Part shown: in pieces, positions 37,907-46,680 of the stretch
Layout: every line of letters starts with the position of its first letter
Numbering within the stretch: the stretch's first letter is position 1
Assembly: GCA_018654745.1 (NCBI GenBank)
Contig: JABILA010000088.1
Location: 124,001-188,000 of the forward strand
DNA from: Alphaproteobacteria bacterium
Lineage (GTDB): Bacteria; Pseudomonadota; Alphaproteobacteria; UBA2966
DNA: 64,000 nucleotides
Direction of reading: 5' to 3'
Program-made: the position numbers and the translations under genes
The notes under the pieces: generated by a model
What the model was told of the DNA's origin: nothing
What the model saw: only the letters and a program-made list of their open reading frames with translations
Databases searched by the model: none

Positions 37907-40720
37907 CTACAATGTGCGGGCGACGATCTCGACCTCAAATGCCTCGATCACATCACCGACCTTGATGTCGTCATAATTTTCAAACGACATACCGCATTCG
38001 GTTCCGGCACGGACTTCGTTGACGTCATCCTTGAAGCGCCGCAGTGTTGATAGCGTGCCTTCGTGGACCACAACATCGTCTCGCAGCAGGCGCACACCAG
38101 CGCCTTTTTTGACCATGCCATCGGTGATCAGACAACCAGCGACCTTGCCGATTTTCGAGACACCAAAGACTTCCTTGACCTCGGCATTGCCGATGAAGTT
38201 TTCCTGACGCGTTGGCTCCAGCATGCCGGACAAGATGTCCTTCATGTCGTCCGTGACATCATAGATGACCGAATAGTATCTGATTTCGGTATTTTCGCGA
38301 CGTGCCAGATCACGGGCCTGATTGTTGGCGCGAACGTTGAACGCAATCACCATTGCATTTGATGCCTGAGCCAGACTGATATCAGATTCGTTAATACCAC
38401 CAACAGCGCCATGCAGGATGCGAATAGCGACTTCATCGGTTTCCAGCTTTGTCAGGGCACCGGCAATGGCTTCAAGTGAGCCCTGCACGTCGGCTTTGAT
38501 GACAACCGGGAATTCAGAAGCTTTGCCTTCCTGGATTTGCGAGAACATTTGCTCAAGCGTGTTGCGCGGCGAAGCGGTTGCTGATTGTGCCCGTGCCCGG
38601 TGTGTGCGGAATTCAGCCACTTCACGCGCCTTGGCTTCTGAGTCAACAACAGTGAACGTATCACCGGCATCCGGCGCACCATTAAGACCGAGAACTTCAA
38701 CAGGCATCGATGGGCCGGCTGTATCGATCTTTTTGCCATGATCGTCGATCAATGCGCGAACACGACCGCTTTCATTACCGGCAACAAAGATATCACCAAC
38801 AGACAAGGTACCGCGCTGAACCAGAACGGTTGCAACAGGACCCCGACCGCGATCAATCTTGGCTTCAACAATGACGCCACTGGCCGCACGTTCCGGATTG
38901 GCTCTCAGCTCGAGAACTTCCGACTGTAGCAGAATAGCTTCTTCCAGTTTATCCAGGCCCGTGCGTTCCTTGGCAGAAACTTCGACCGACAGCACATCAC
39001 CACCAACAGATTCCAGAAGAATTTCGTGGCTCAGCAGTTCGTTGCGCACACGTTCCGGATTGGCACCCGGCTTGTCCATCTTGTTGATGGCAACGATGAT
39101 CGGCACATTGGCTGCTTTGGCGTGACGAATAGCTTCAACTGTTTGCGGCATGATGCCGTCATCGGCCGCAACAACCAGAACCACAATATCCGTGGCCTCG
39201 GCACCGCGGGCACGCATGGCGCTGAAGGCTTCATGACCCGGTGTATCGAGGAATGTAATGGCATTGCCGGATGGCAAGTGAACTTGATAGGCACCGATAT
39301 GCTGGGTAATGCCACCGGCTTCACCCTCGGCCACATCTGTCGACCGCAAGGCATCCAACAAAGATGTCTTACCGTGATCAACGTGGCCCATGATGGTTAC
39401 GACAGGCGCGCGTGGCAGCATGTCGCCGTCATCATCGACTTCTTCGGTGTGATCAACATCGGCATCAGCATCAGCAACACGTTTGACCCGGTGTCCAAAT
39501 TCAGCGACGACCAGTTCAGCGGTATCAGCGTCAAGCGTGTCATTGATTGTGGCCATGACGCCCATGCCCATCATCGTCTTGATGACATCGACACCACGTT
39601 CAGCCATACGACTGGCCAGTTCCTGAACCGAAATGGTTTCCGGAATAACAACATCACGCAAAATCTTTACCCGTTCTTCCTGTTCCATGGCCCGACGTTC
39701 GCGTTCCCGCGCACGTTTAACCGCAGCCAGGCTGCGTGTCCGTGGATCCCGATCAGACAAAGCATCTGAAATTGTCAGTTTGCCACCGCGACGACGATTG
39801 CCGCCATCATTGCGACCGCGTGTCCGTTTGGGCTTGGCCCGGGCTGGTTCTTCTTCAACGGCGCGGCGAACAACCGGGCCGGCAGGACCAGCGGGTCCAG
39901 GCTGGGCAGCCGGGGCTGCTTTTTCTTCCAGACGCTTGGCAGCAGCATCTTCGGCCCGCTTGCGCGCATCAGCCTCAGTTGCTTTTCGATCCGCTTCTTC
40001 GCGAACCCGCGCTTCGGCTTCTTCTTTTTCAAGGGCCCGGCGACTATCTTCATCGATGCGACGGCGCGCAAGTACATCTGACCGGCGACGTGCTTCATCG
40101 TCGGCATGCTTGGCGCCTTCAAGGGCTTTCAGACGGGCACGCTTTTCGTCATCCGTCAAAGACTTGAGGACAACGCGTCCACGTCCTGACTTGCCATCCT
40201 TGCGGGGCTGACGCGCAGGCTTTGCACCACCACGACCATCTGCCCTCGGCTTGGCAGGTGTAGCCGGTTTGGCAGCTTCAGCCGCAACTTCAGGCGCTGC
40301 TTCAGGCTCGGTAACGGATGCAGTTTCAGGTTCAGCGGCGACAGGGGCCTCTTCAACAGGGGCCTCGACAACCGGTGCCTCTGCAACAGGTTCGGGTGCT
40401 GCCGCTTCGGCAACTTCCGCAACAGGCTCAGGCTTTGGTGGCGCGGGCGGCGTCAGGTCAACAGGCTTTACCCGGGGCGCTTCATTATCCGCCTCTGGTG
40501 CTGTGACAGGCGTTGGTGCGGCGACTTCATCTTTCGATGGCGCCGAATCGCGTTTGATGGTTCGCTTTTTGCGCACCTCAACCGTAACCGCCTTGGAACG
40601 GCCGTGTGAGAAACTCTGACGTACCTGTCCGGAAGAAACCGTTTTCTTCAGTTCCAGACGTGTACCCCCAGACAGACTCAGGGACTTCTTTTTGTCCTTA
40701 GGCTCTTCAGTATCGCTCAT
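37907..40720 (-). CDS. infB: Translation initiation factor IF-2
   Basis: A 937-residue initiation GTPase. The N-terminal 330 residues are a low-complexity linker rich in Pro, Ala, Glu and Arg (with tracts such as [13 protein letters not shown]), followed by the IF2 N-domain and the G domain: [14 protein letters not shown] (G1), DTPGHEAF (G3), [10 protein letters not shown] (G4). The C-terminal domains bind initiator tRNA ([10 protein letters not shown] and [14 protein letters not shown]). I begin at the ATG at 40720 ([11 protein letters not shown]); upstream ATG/TTG codons at 40741 and 40747 add a nonconserved leader. Between ylxR and infB are two hairpins. Confidence 0.97.
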   Translation of the reverse strand: MSDTEEPKDKKKSLSLSGGTRLELKKTVSSGQVRQSFSHGRSKAVTVEVRKKRTIKRDSAPSKDEVAAPTPVTAPEADNEAPRVKPVDLTPPAPPKPEPVAEVAEAAAPEPVAEAPVVEAPVEEAPVAAEPETASVTEPEAAPEVAAEAAKPATPAKPRADGRGGAKPARQPRKDGKSGRGRVVLKSLTDDEKRARLKALEGAKHADDEARRRSDVLARRRIDEDSRRALEKEEAEARVREEADRKATEADARKRAEDAAAKRLEEKAAPAAQPGPAGPAGPVVRRAVEEEPARAKPKRTRGRNDGGNRRRGGKLTISDALSDRDPRTRSLAAVKRARERERRAMEQEERVKILRDVVIPETISVQELASRMAERGVDVIKTMMGMGVMATINDTLDADTAELVVAEFGHRVKRVADADADVDHTEEVDDDGDMLPRAPVVTIMGHVDHGKTSLLDALRSTDVAEGEAGGITQHIGAYQVHLPSGNAITFLDTPGHEAFSAMRARGAEATDIVVLVVAADDGIMPQTVEAIRHAKAANVPIIVAINKMDKPGANPERVRNELLSHEILLESVGGDVLSVEVSAKERTGLDKLEEAILLQSEVLELRANPERAASGVIVEAKIDRGRGPVATVLVQRGTLSVGDIFVAGNESGRVRALIDDHGKKIDTAGPSMPVEVLGLNGAPDAGDTFTVVDSEAKAREVAEFRTHRARAQSATASPRNTLEQMFSQIQEGKASEFPVVIKADVQGSLEAIAGALTKLETDEVAIRILHGAVGGINESDISLAQASNAMVIAFNVRANNQARDLARRENTEIRYYSVIYDVTDDMKDILSGMLEPTRQENFIGNAEVKEVFGVSKIGKVAGCLITDGMVKKGAGVRLLRDDVVVHEGTLSTLRRFKDDVNEVRAGTECGMSFENYDDIKVGDVIEAFEVEIVARTL

Positions 40721-40754
40721 ACCCACGCTTGCTTTCCGCATTGACAAGACTGCC

Positions 40755-40864
40755 GTATCTGCAAAACCACGCTTGGCCCTTATCAGATACGCTTAAATTC
40801 TTCATTTCTTAAAGTGACCCGGCATCTGACCGAAACACCCTTTTATCCTGATCCAGGATCAGGA
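40755..40864 (-). promoter_or_regulatory. Two hairpins in the ylxR-infB spacer
   Basis: TCCTGATCC / GGATCAGGA (40846-40864) is a perfect 9-base dyad about 10 bases after the ylxR stop. GTATCTG / CAGATAC (40755-40761 and 40784-40790) forms a second stem just ahead of the infB leader. They may affect how much infB message is made from the nusA transcript. Confidence 0.5.
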
Positions 40865-40873
40865 CATAAACTT

Positions 40874-41527
40874 TCACTCAAACGGTAACTCCGGTTGATC
40901 CGAAATCACCTCTGGTTTCTGACGGGCCGAACTGACATCCGGATCACCGCAAAAACCGGCCAGCCGGGTCGTTTCTTTAAGAAACCGCTCAGCCAGACCA
41001 CCAGACGACAGGGCCGCATGTACTACATTTTCGCGCCCCAGCGCCAAACTCAAATCTGCAACGTCAAACAACGTTACAATGGTAAGACCCGGTGCCAGTC
41101 GCAATAACTTTTCACGTCCGTCTGCCGCGCCGTCTGTCGCCGCCAACAAAACAACAGCATCACCTGTCGCCAGCATGGCTTTGACTTTCTCAAACCCGGT
41201 AATCAAACCACCGGCCCTGCGAGCGAGGCCCAACAAGTCCAGACATTTGACCCGTAACCGGGCTTCAACCATGTTCGCCAAATCTGCATCAGCACGAACC
41301 TGCGCTTTTGCGGCCCTGGAAAACCGTTTCTTCTTCACCGCTTCGTCGACAGCATCACGCCGCGCCGATACCCACAAACCACGTCCTGGCAGCGATGCAT
41401 CAAGGTCGGGCACAATATCGCCTTGTGGCGAAATCGCAAACCGGATCAAACTGGTGACCGGCTTTACCTCTCCTTCGACGATGCAACGCCGTTCCGGAAT
41501 GTCTTTTTCCGGCGCCTTACGCGTCAC
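40874..41527 (-). CDS. ylxR: YlxR-type (DUF448) protein fused to an L7Ae-like domain
   Basis: A 217-residue RNA-binding protein. The YlxR/DUF448 part (about 10-85) has ERRCIVEGEVKPVTSLIRF and PGRGLWVSARRDAVDEA; the second part resembles the ribosomal L7Ae/YlxQ fold (LGLARRAGGLITGFEKVK, AVVLLAATDGAADG). The fusion is common in alphaproteobacteria, but its exact function is unclear; YlxR is linked to RNase P and transcription-translation control in some bacteria. I start at the GTG at 41527, which overlaps the nusA stop region by 11 bases with GAAGGAA as ribosome site. Upstream open sequence is nusA in another frame. Confidence 0.88.
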   Translation of the reverse strand: MTRKAPEKDIPERRCIVEGEVKPVTSLIRFAISPQGDIVPDLDASLPGRGLWVSARRDAVDEAVKKKRFSRAAKAQVRADADLANMVEARLRVKCLDLLGLARRAGGLITGFEKVKAMLATGDAVVLLAATDGAADGREKLLRLAPGLTIVTLFDVADLSLALGRENVVHAALSSGGLAERFLKETTRLAGFCGDPDVSSARQKPEVISDQPELPFE

Positions 41528-43094
41528 TTCCTTCAACTGCCTCTGCAGCTTCTTCTTCAGCTGCTGGCTCCTCTTCATCATCAAACCAGTGCGCACGCGC
41601 TGCCATGATAATGTCGTTTGCTTCTTCTTCCGCCAAACTGAAGTTCGGCAGCATTTCAATCAATTCATCACCAGCCAGATCACCAAGGTCATCCAGCGTT
41701 TTGATTTCATTTTCACCCAGAACCGCGAGCATGGCTGACGTCAGTCCTTCAATCGCTGCGACATCGTCCCCGACACCCAGCTCAATGCGGCGTGCAGTGT
41801 GACGTTCTTCCTCAGCGGTCAGGAATTCATTGGCTCGATTTGACAGCTCTTGTGCGATGTCTTCATCAAAGCCTTCGATATCGGCAATTTCCTCGATCGG
41901 CACAAAGGCGACTTCGTCAATTGTCGTGAAGCCTTCAGTGACCAGCAACTGGGCGATCACTTCATCCACATCGAGGGATTCGATAAACATTTCGCTGCGC
42001 AGGCGGAATTCTTCCTGACGGCGTTCTGATTCTTCGGCTTCCGTCATGATGTCGATATCCCAGCTGGTAAGCTGGGAGGCCAGGCGAACATTTTGACCGC
42101 GACGACCAATAGCGAGGCTGAGTTGATCGTCTGGTACAACGACTTCGATGCGCATGGCATCTTCGTCCAGAACGACCTTGGCAACTTCTGCCGGGGCCAG
42201 CGCATTCACGATGAACGTTGCGGGATCAGGCGACCATTGAATGATGTCAATCTTTTCACCCTGCAGTTCGTTGACCACAGCCTGAACACGACTGCCGCGC
42301 ATACCAACGCAGGCGCCAACCGGGTCAATCGCTGTATCATTGGACAGAACAGCGATTTTGGCCCGGCTTCCCGGATCACGGGCAACGGCCTTGATTTCAA
42401 TAATGCCGTCATAGATTTCAGGCACTTCCTGGGTGAACAGCTTGGCCATGAATTGCGGATGCGTGCGGGACAAAAAGATCTGTGGTCCACGCTGTTCGCG
42501 GCGCACATCATAGATGTAGGCACGAATGCGATCACCCTGGCGGAAGCTTTCACGTTGCAACAGTTCGTCACGACGGACCACGGCTTCACCGCGACCGAGG
42601 TCGACAGTCACATTGCCATATTCCATCCGCTTGACCAGACCATTGATGATTTCACCAATACGATCCTTGTAGTCTTCAAACTGACGTTCGCGCTCTGCTT
42701 CGCGCACTTTTTGCACGATAACCTGCTTGGCGGTCTGGGCAGCGATGCGGCCAAAATCAATCGGCGGCAACTCATCTGCAATCGTGTCACCGACCTGGGC
42801 GTCAGGATTGCGGCGGCTGGCGGAACCCAGTGAAATTTCAACGTAATCGTTCTCAACGGTTTCCACGACTTCCAGGCACCTGTAAAGGCTGATCTGACCG
42901 GTCTTCGGATCGATCTCGGCCCGGATGTCGTTTTCGTGACCGTATTTGGAACGGGCAGCTTTCTGGATGGCTTCTTCCATCGCTTCCAGAACGGTGCGCG
43001 GATCAATATTTTTCTCGCGCGCGACAGAATCGGCGATCTGAAGAAGCTCCATCCGGTTCCAGCCGGTGGCAGTTTCTGTTTCCATGGTGGTCAT
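41517..43094 (-). CDS. nusA: Transcription termination/antitermination protein NusA
   Basis: A 525-residue NusA. N-terminal RNA-polymerase-binding domain (MELLQIADSVAREK and IDPRTVLEAMEEAIQKAARS), S1 domain (about 135-200), KH1 with GACVGMRGSRVQAVVNELQGEKIDI, KH2 with AIGRRGQNVRLASQLT, and two acidic helix-hairpin-helix repeats at the end. It binds RNA polymerase and modulates pausing and Rho-dependent termination. Its ATG overlaps the rimP stop (ATGA), and its stop overlaps the ylxR start, so rimP-nusA-ylxR are coupled. Confidence 0.97.
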   Translation of the reverse strand: MTTMETETATGWNRMELLQIADSVAREKNIDPRTVLEAMEEAIQKAARSKYGHENDIRAEIDPKTGQISLYRCLEVVETVENDYVEISLGSASRRNPDAQVGDTIADELPPIDFGRIAAQTAKQVIVQKVREAERERQFEDYKDRIGEIINGLVKRMEYGNVTVDLGRGEAVVRRDELLQRESFRQGDRIRAYIYDVRREQRGPQIFLSRTHPQFMAKLFTQEVPEIYDGIIEIKAVARDPGSRAKIAVLSNDTAIDPVGACVGMRGSRVQAVVNELQGEKIDIIQWSPDPATFIVNALAPAEVAKVVLDEDAMRIEVVVPDDQLSLAIGRRGQNVRLASQLTSWDIDIMTEAEESERRQEEFRLRSEMFIESLDVDEVIAQLLVTEGFTTIDEVAFVPIEEIADIEGFDEDIAQELSNRANEFLTAEEERHTARRIELGVGDDVAAIEGLTSAMLAVLGENEIKTLDDLGDLAGDELIEMLPNFSLAEEEANDIIMAARAHWFDDEEEPAAEEEAAEAVEGSDA

Positions 43095-43621
43095 GCGTTT
43101 TGGCTCACGTCTTTATCCTCTGTTTCGCTTGAAGCGGCTTGCTTGCGCATCGTCTCGGCGATCAGCTCATCAGTAATAATCAGTTTTGCTTCGGCAATCT
43201 GGTCAAAGGGCAATTCAACATCCTTGCCATCCATTTTCAGATTGATATTTTGCTCCGATATGCCCAGCAGCTTGCCGCGAAAACGCTTGCGGCCTTCTAT
43301 CAGCATCTTCGTTTCAATCTTTACGACATTCCCGGCATAATTTTCGAAATCGTTCAACCGGACAAGAGGCCGATCCATTCCGGGAGATGAAACCTGTAGC
43401 TCATAGGCACTGGGGATCGGGTCTTCCACATCCAGAATTGCAGAAACGGCCCGGCTGATGTCGGCACAATGTTCAACCGTCATTTCGCCGCCATTGGATG
43501 GTTCGGCCATGATCTGTAACATCGCATCTTTACCGCCGTCAAAGCGCACGCGCACCACATCGAAACCCATGGCTTCGAGGGTTGGCGTTATCATCGCTTC
43601 AATTTTGACCGTTGCTTCCAT
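43091..43621 (-). CDS. rimP: Ribosome maturation factor RimP
   Basis: A 176-residue 30S maturation factor. Recognised by the opening region TPTLEAMGFDVVRVRFDGG, MTVEHCADISRAVSAILDVEDPI, YELQVSSPGMDRPL and the conserved acidic end of the second domain. It begins the rimP-nusA-ylxR-infB-rbfA-truB-rpsO-pnp series. A 248-base spacer separates it from trmB upstream, where the promoter probably lies. Confidence 0.95.
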   Translation of the reverse strand: MEATVKIEAMITPTLEAMGFDVVRVRFDGGKDAMLQIMAEPSNGGEMTVEHCADISRAVSAILDVEDPIPSAYELQVSSPGMDRPLVRLNDFENYAGNVVKIETKMLIEGRKRFRGKLLGISEQNINLKMDGKDVELPFDQIAEAKLIITDELIAETMRKQAASSETEDKDVSQNA

Positions 43622-43869
43622 TCAGCTCACTATTCTCAATTCAACAATTACGTCTTCACAAATTTATCTGCCGTTCCCTGTTCCGAAAACTGCGAAACCA
43701 ATAGCTATTGGCGTCGCCCCGGTACCCCGCCCGGCGGCAATTCAAAGTGGGTCGTCGAACCCACATTTATGTTTTTATCGGGGTTAATAACGTTCAGATA
43801 ACGTTATCGGGCGGGACTATGCGCCGAGAAGCCAGAAAATTCAAGAGATGAATCGCCTTCACAGACGAT
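43622..43869. other. rimP leader region with palindromes
   Basis: 248 bases between trmB and rimP. It contains the stem GTGGGTCG / CGAACCCAC (43747-43764), the perfect palindrome GATAACGTTATC (43797-43808) with a neighbouring TAACGTT copy 11 bases away, and the palindrome CCAATAGCTATTGG in the part nearest rimP. I searched it for an initiator tRNA, as occurs upstream of rimP in enterobacteria, and found none. Confidence 0.5.
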
Positions 43870-44610
43870 TCAATTGGATTCCCGCATTTTTCTTCTGAAT
43901 TTGAAATATACCGGTTTGCGGCCCTGATCGAGCGCCTTTTGTTCGTAACGTGTTGGCGGCCAGTCCGCAGACCGTACACGCCAGTCAGACGCGCACTCGG
44001 CTTGCCAGCTGAAATCCGGATGCTTCAAAAGCTGCGACAGGGCCCAGCGGCAATAGGAAACATGGTCCGTCGCGACCCTGAACTCGGCATCATCCGTCAG
44101 AACCCTGGCCAGTGAAGTCAGATTTTCCGCTGAAACAAACCGCCGCTTGGCATGGCGGCTTTTGGGCCAGGGATCAGGGAAAAGCAAAAAGGCACGATCA
44201 ATTGAGGCTTCTGGTAATGCGGCGATCAGGTCCCGGGCATCGTCATTGTGGATGCGAACGTTGCGCAGCCCCTTGTTTTCGATATGCGCCAAAAGGCTGG
44301 CGACACCATTTTCGAAAGGCTCGCAGCCAAAAATGGAGACATCCGGGTTCGCCTCGGCCTGGGCCGCGAGATGTTCGCCGCCGCCAAATCCAACCTCAAG
44401 CCAGAAGGCGTTGCCAGGGCTGTCGTTAGCTGTCCGGGTATCCGGCTCAATTTCGAACTGGTCAGCCGGGTTCATCATGCCTTCATCAGGCAGCGAAACC
44501 AGCAAATGTGGCAAAAGGTTATTGACGAGTTCCTGCTGGCCGGGCCGGAGTTTGTGACCCCGGCGCCGACCATACAGAATTCTTTTATGATCCTCAGGCC
44601 CGTTTGTCAT
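43870..44610 (-). CDS. trmB: tRNA (guanine(46)-N7)-methyltransferase
   Basis: A 246-residue SAM-dependent tRNA methyltransferase. The SAM loop is LEVGFGGGEHLA, and LFPDPWPKSRHAKRR is the TrmB signature; YGRRRGHKLRPGQQ opens the protein. It methylates G46 in the tRNA variable loop. It lies 45 bases downstream of metK; trmB after metK is conserved in alphaproteobacteria and puts a SAM-using enzyme with SAM synthesis on one transcript, possibly under the same riboswitch. Confidence 0.96.
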   Translation of the reverse strand: MTNGPEDHKRILYGRRRGHKLRPGQQELVNNLLPHLLVSLPDEGMMNPADQFEIEPDTRTANDSPGNAFWLEVGFGGGEHLAAQAEANPDVSIFGCEPFENGVASLLAHIENKGLRNVRIHNDDARDLIAALPEASIDRAFLLFPDPWPKSRHAKRRFVSAENLTSLARVLTDDAEFRVATDHVSYCRWALSQLLKHPDFSWQAECASDWRVRSADWPPTRYEQKALDQGRKPVYFKFRRKMRESN

Positions 44611-44655
44611 GGTGACTTGCTATTCATGACCTGACGGCCTCGAGACGGCGAAGCC

Positions 44656-45825
44656 TCAGGACAGAGCGCCCTTGATGGCTTCGACCAGATCGGTTTTTTC
44701 CCACGAGAAACCACCGTCATCCGTCGGAATACGGCCAAAATGTCCATATGAGGACGAAGGCGTATAAATTGGACGGCTGAGCTGCAGATGTTCGCGAATG
44801 CCACGGGGGCTGAGGTCCATGGCTTCTACCAGGGCACCTTCCAGTTTGGCGGCATCAACGCTGCCGGTGTCGTGCATGTCTACATAGACCGACAAGGGCT
44901 TGGAAACACCGATGGCATAAGCAAGTTGGATCGTGCAACGATCAGCAAGGCCGGCGGCAACAACATTTTTGGCCAGATAGCGCGCAGCATAAGCGGCAGA
45001 GCGATCAACCTTGGTTGGATCCTTGCCCGAGAAGGCACCACCGCCGTGCGGCGCTGCTCCACCATATGTATCAACAATGATTTTGCGGCCCGTCAAACCG
45101 GCGTCACCATCTGGTCCGCCGATGACAAAACGACCCGTCGGGTTCACATAGAATTCGTCTTCGGGGCACATCCAGCCATCGGGCAAAACATTTTCGACGA
45201 TGGGTCGAACAATTTCCTTGACCTTTGCCTGATCCAGATCTTCCGTGTGCTGGGTCGAGACAACAACAGACGTCGCGCCTACGGGCTCACCATTGACATA
45301 TTTCAGGGTCACCTGGCTTTTCGAATCCGGCAGCAATCCAGGTTCGGCGCCTGAGTGACGAGCTGTCGCCATGTCTTCGAGGATCTTGTGTGAGAGATAA
45401 ATTGGCGCTGGCATCAAGACTTTGGTTTCGCGGCAGGCATAACCAAACATGATGCCCTGATCACCGGCACCTTCATCCTTGTTACCCGCAGCATCAACGC
45501 CCTGGGCAATATCAGACGACTGGGAATGCACGTAGACATCAACGTTAGAATTTTTCCAGTGAAAGCCGTCCTGTTCGTAGCCGATTTCCTTCACGGCGTT
45601 ACGGGCAGCGGCTTCCATTTTTTCAGCGGTAATGGATTCAGGACCACGAACTTCGCCCGCCAGGACGATACGGTTGGTCGTGACCATGGTCTCGACAGCA
45701 ACACGGGCTTCTGGCTCAGCGGCCAGGAAAATATCAACGATTGAATCGGAAATTCGGTCGCAGACCTTGTCAGGATGGCCTTCGGACACGGACTCACTTG
45801 TAAACAGGTATTCGCTTCTCGCCAC
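44656..45825 (-). CDS. metK: S-adenosylmethionine synthetase
   Basis: A 390-residue methionine adenosyltransferase. It opens [17 protein letters not shown] with the ATP/Mg region DRISDSIVD, then [10 protein letters not shown] and [19 protein letters not shown], the family signatures. The start is a GTG at 45825: AAGGAG, a perfect ribosome site, lies eight bases upstream, and the sequence from there matches the usual MetK start. A longer open frame (to 45903) runs through the leader and is rejected. A SAM-II riboswitch (45903-45952) and a promoter lie upstream. Confidence 0.98.
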   Translation of the reverse strand: MARSEYLFTSESVSEGHPDKVCDRISDSIVDIFLAAEPEARVAVETMVTTNRIVLAGEVRGPESITAEKMEAAARNAVKEIGYEQDGFHWKNSNVDVYVHSQSSDIAQGVDAAGNKDEGAGDQGIMFGYACRETKVLMPAPIYLSHKILEDMATARHSGAEPGLLPDSKSQVTLKYVNGEPVGATSVVVSTQHTEDLDQAKVKEIVRPIVENVLPDGWMCPEDEFYVNPTGRFVIGGPDGDAGLTGRKIIVDTYGGAAPHGGGAFSGKDPTKVDRSAAYAARYLAKNVVAAGLADRCTIQLAYAIGVSKPLSVYVDMHDTGSVDAAKLEGALVEAMDLSPRGIREHLQLSRPIYTPSSSYGHFGRIPTDDGGFSWEKTDLVEAIKGALS

Positions 45826-45902
45826 GGAAATCTCCTTTGGTCGAATCAGGTTCAAATTGTCGGACCAGAGGCGATACGGGGCAGAACACGCCGCATACGT
45901 CA

Positions 45903-45952
45903 CTTAGCACTTTTTCTTTACGTGGCTGCAAGCGGTCCAAATCATCCACGGC
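45903..45952 (-). ncRNA. SAM-II-type riboswitch in the metK leader
   Basis: Read leftward, the leader holds the SAM-II core: P1 arms CGTGG (45950-45946) and CCACG (45925-45921), conserved GATTT and ACCGCTTGCA in the loop, and a 3' segment TAAAGAAAAAGTGCTAA. The pseudoknot arms CGCTT (45934-45930) and AAGTG (45912-45908) pair, and this pairing is preserved with changed bases relative to the published metX SAM-II element (GTATT with AATGT), which is compensatory. It should bind S-adenosylmethionine and lower metK expression. The aptamer ends 78 bases before the start codon, farther than usual for SAM-II. Confidence 0.88.
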
Positions 45953-45971
45953 CCGGAAACGGGCGGCGACT

Positions 45972-45999
45972 ATTTGACAAGGATTTAGGCCGGGGTCAA
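45972..45999 (-). promoter_or_regulatory. Promoter of the metK transcript
   Basis: TTGACC (45999-45994), 16 bases, TCAAAT (45977-45972). The predicted start would be about 10-15 bases ahead of the riboswitch, which fits a leader beginning with the aptamer. Confidence 0.65.
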
Positions 46000-46080
46000 G
46001 TGTTTTGCCGGATATCTGATAAATTCAATCTTCTTTGAAGCAGAACCAGATTGCAGGGACAGCCACTTCCTGCCCAGGCT

Positions 46081-46518
46081 TTAATCCGTGGCCAGTTCCG
46101 CCATGCTGGTTAATTCGTCATCTATTTCGGCAACGGACCGGGTCAGCTCATAGATACGGCGGCGGATTTCGGGGTTTCCAATAGAATAGTAGGCCCGGAT
46201 CAGTTTGAGCGTTTCCCGCTGCGTAAAATGTTCCTGGTCAAAAGGTTCACGATCACCTTCTGACAATCCTGGACCGTGTGGTGACGCATCACCGGGCATA
46301 TCGTCGTAAAAAAACGAAACCGGTATGTCGAGAATTTGTGAAAATTGATAGAGCCGTCCAGCACCAATACGGTTGGCACCTCGTTCGTATTTTTGAATCT
46401 GTTGAAATGTCAGCCCGACAGCGTTTCCCAGCTTCTCCTGGCTGTAGCCCAAAAGTGTGCGGCGCAAACGCATGCGCCCGCCGACGTGAATATCAACAGG
46501 GTTTGGATTTTTGGCCAC
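46081..46518 (-). CDS. XRE family transcriptional regulator upstream of metK
   Basis: A 145-residue repressor-like protein. The helix-turn-helix spans about residues 17-70 with SQEKLGNAVGLTFQQIQKYE and GRLYQFSQIL. The C-terminal half is a helical domain of no known ligand. It resembles the small XRE regulators that precede metK in many alphaproteobacteria. It starts with GTG at 46518 and AAGGA seven bases upstream. Its targets are unknown; its conserved position next to metK may reflect control of that gene. Confidence 0.87.
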   Translation of the reverse strand: MAKNPNPVDIHVGGRMRLRRTLLGYSQEKLGNAVGLTFQQIQKYERGANRIGAGRLYQFSQILDIPVSFFYDDMPGDASPHGPGLSEGDREPFDQEHFTQRETLKLIRAYYSIGNPEIRRRIYELTRSVAEIDDELTSMAELATD

Positions 46519-46680
46519 AACAACTTCCTTTTCAGGGTTTACCAGACTTGGTCAGACATTCCGGCCCAACGCATACATGAGTATGGCAAATGCGAACTCA
46601 CCTTGCACGTGCAAATAGTTCGAATTTTGTGCTTTATCGTTTGAAGAACGAATTATCCCGGCTGATACAGGGTCAAGTAG

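Noticed and set aside
40156-40619. Alanine/serine- or proline-rich proteins overlapping infB
   Set aside because: They are other-frame readings of the low-complexity infB linker; such repeated codons open long false frames on both strands.
43622-43869. Initiator tRNA gene upstream of rimP, as in E. coli metY
   Set aside because: The GTGGGTTCGACGACCCAC stem resembles a T-arm, but no acceptor, D or anticodon arms and no CCA region fit around it.
45826-45902. Longer MetK N-terminus starting at 45903
   Set aside because: The added residues fall in the riboswitch leader and do not resemble MetK, while GTG at 45825 has a perfect ribosome site.
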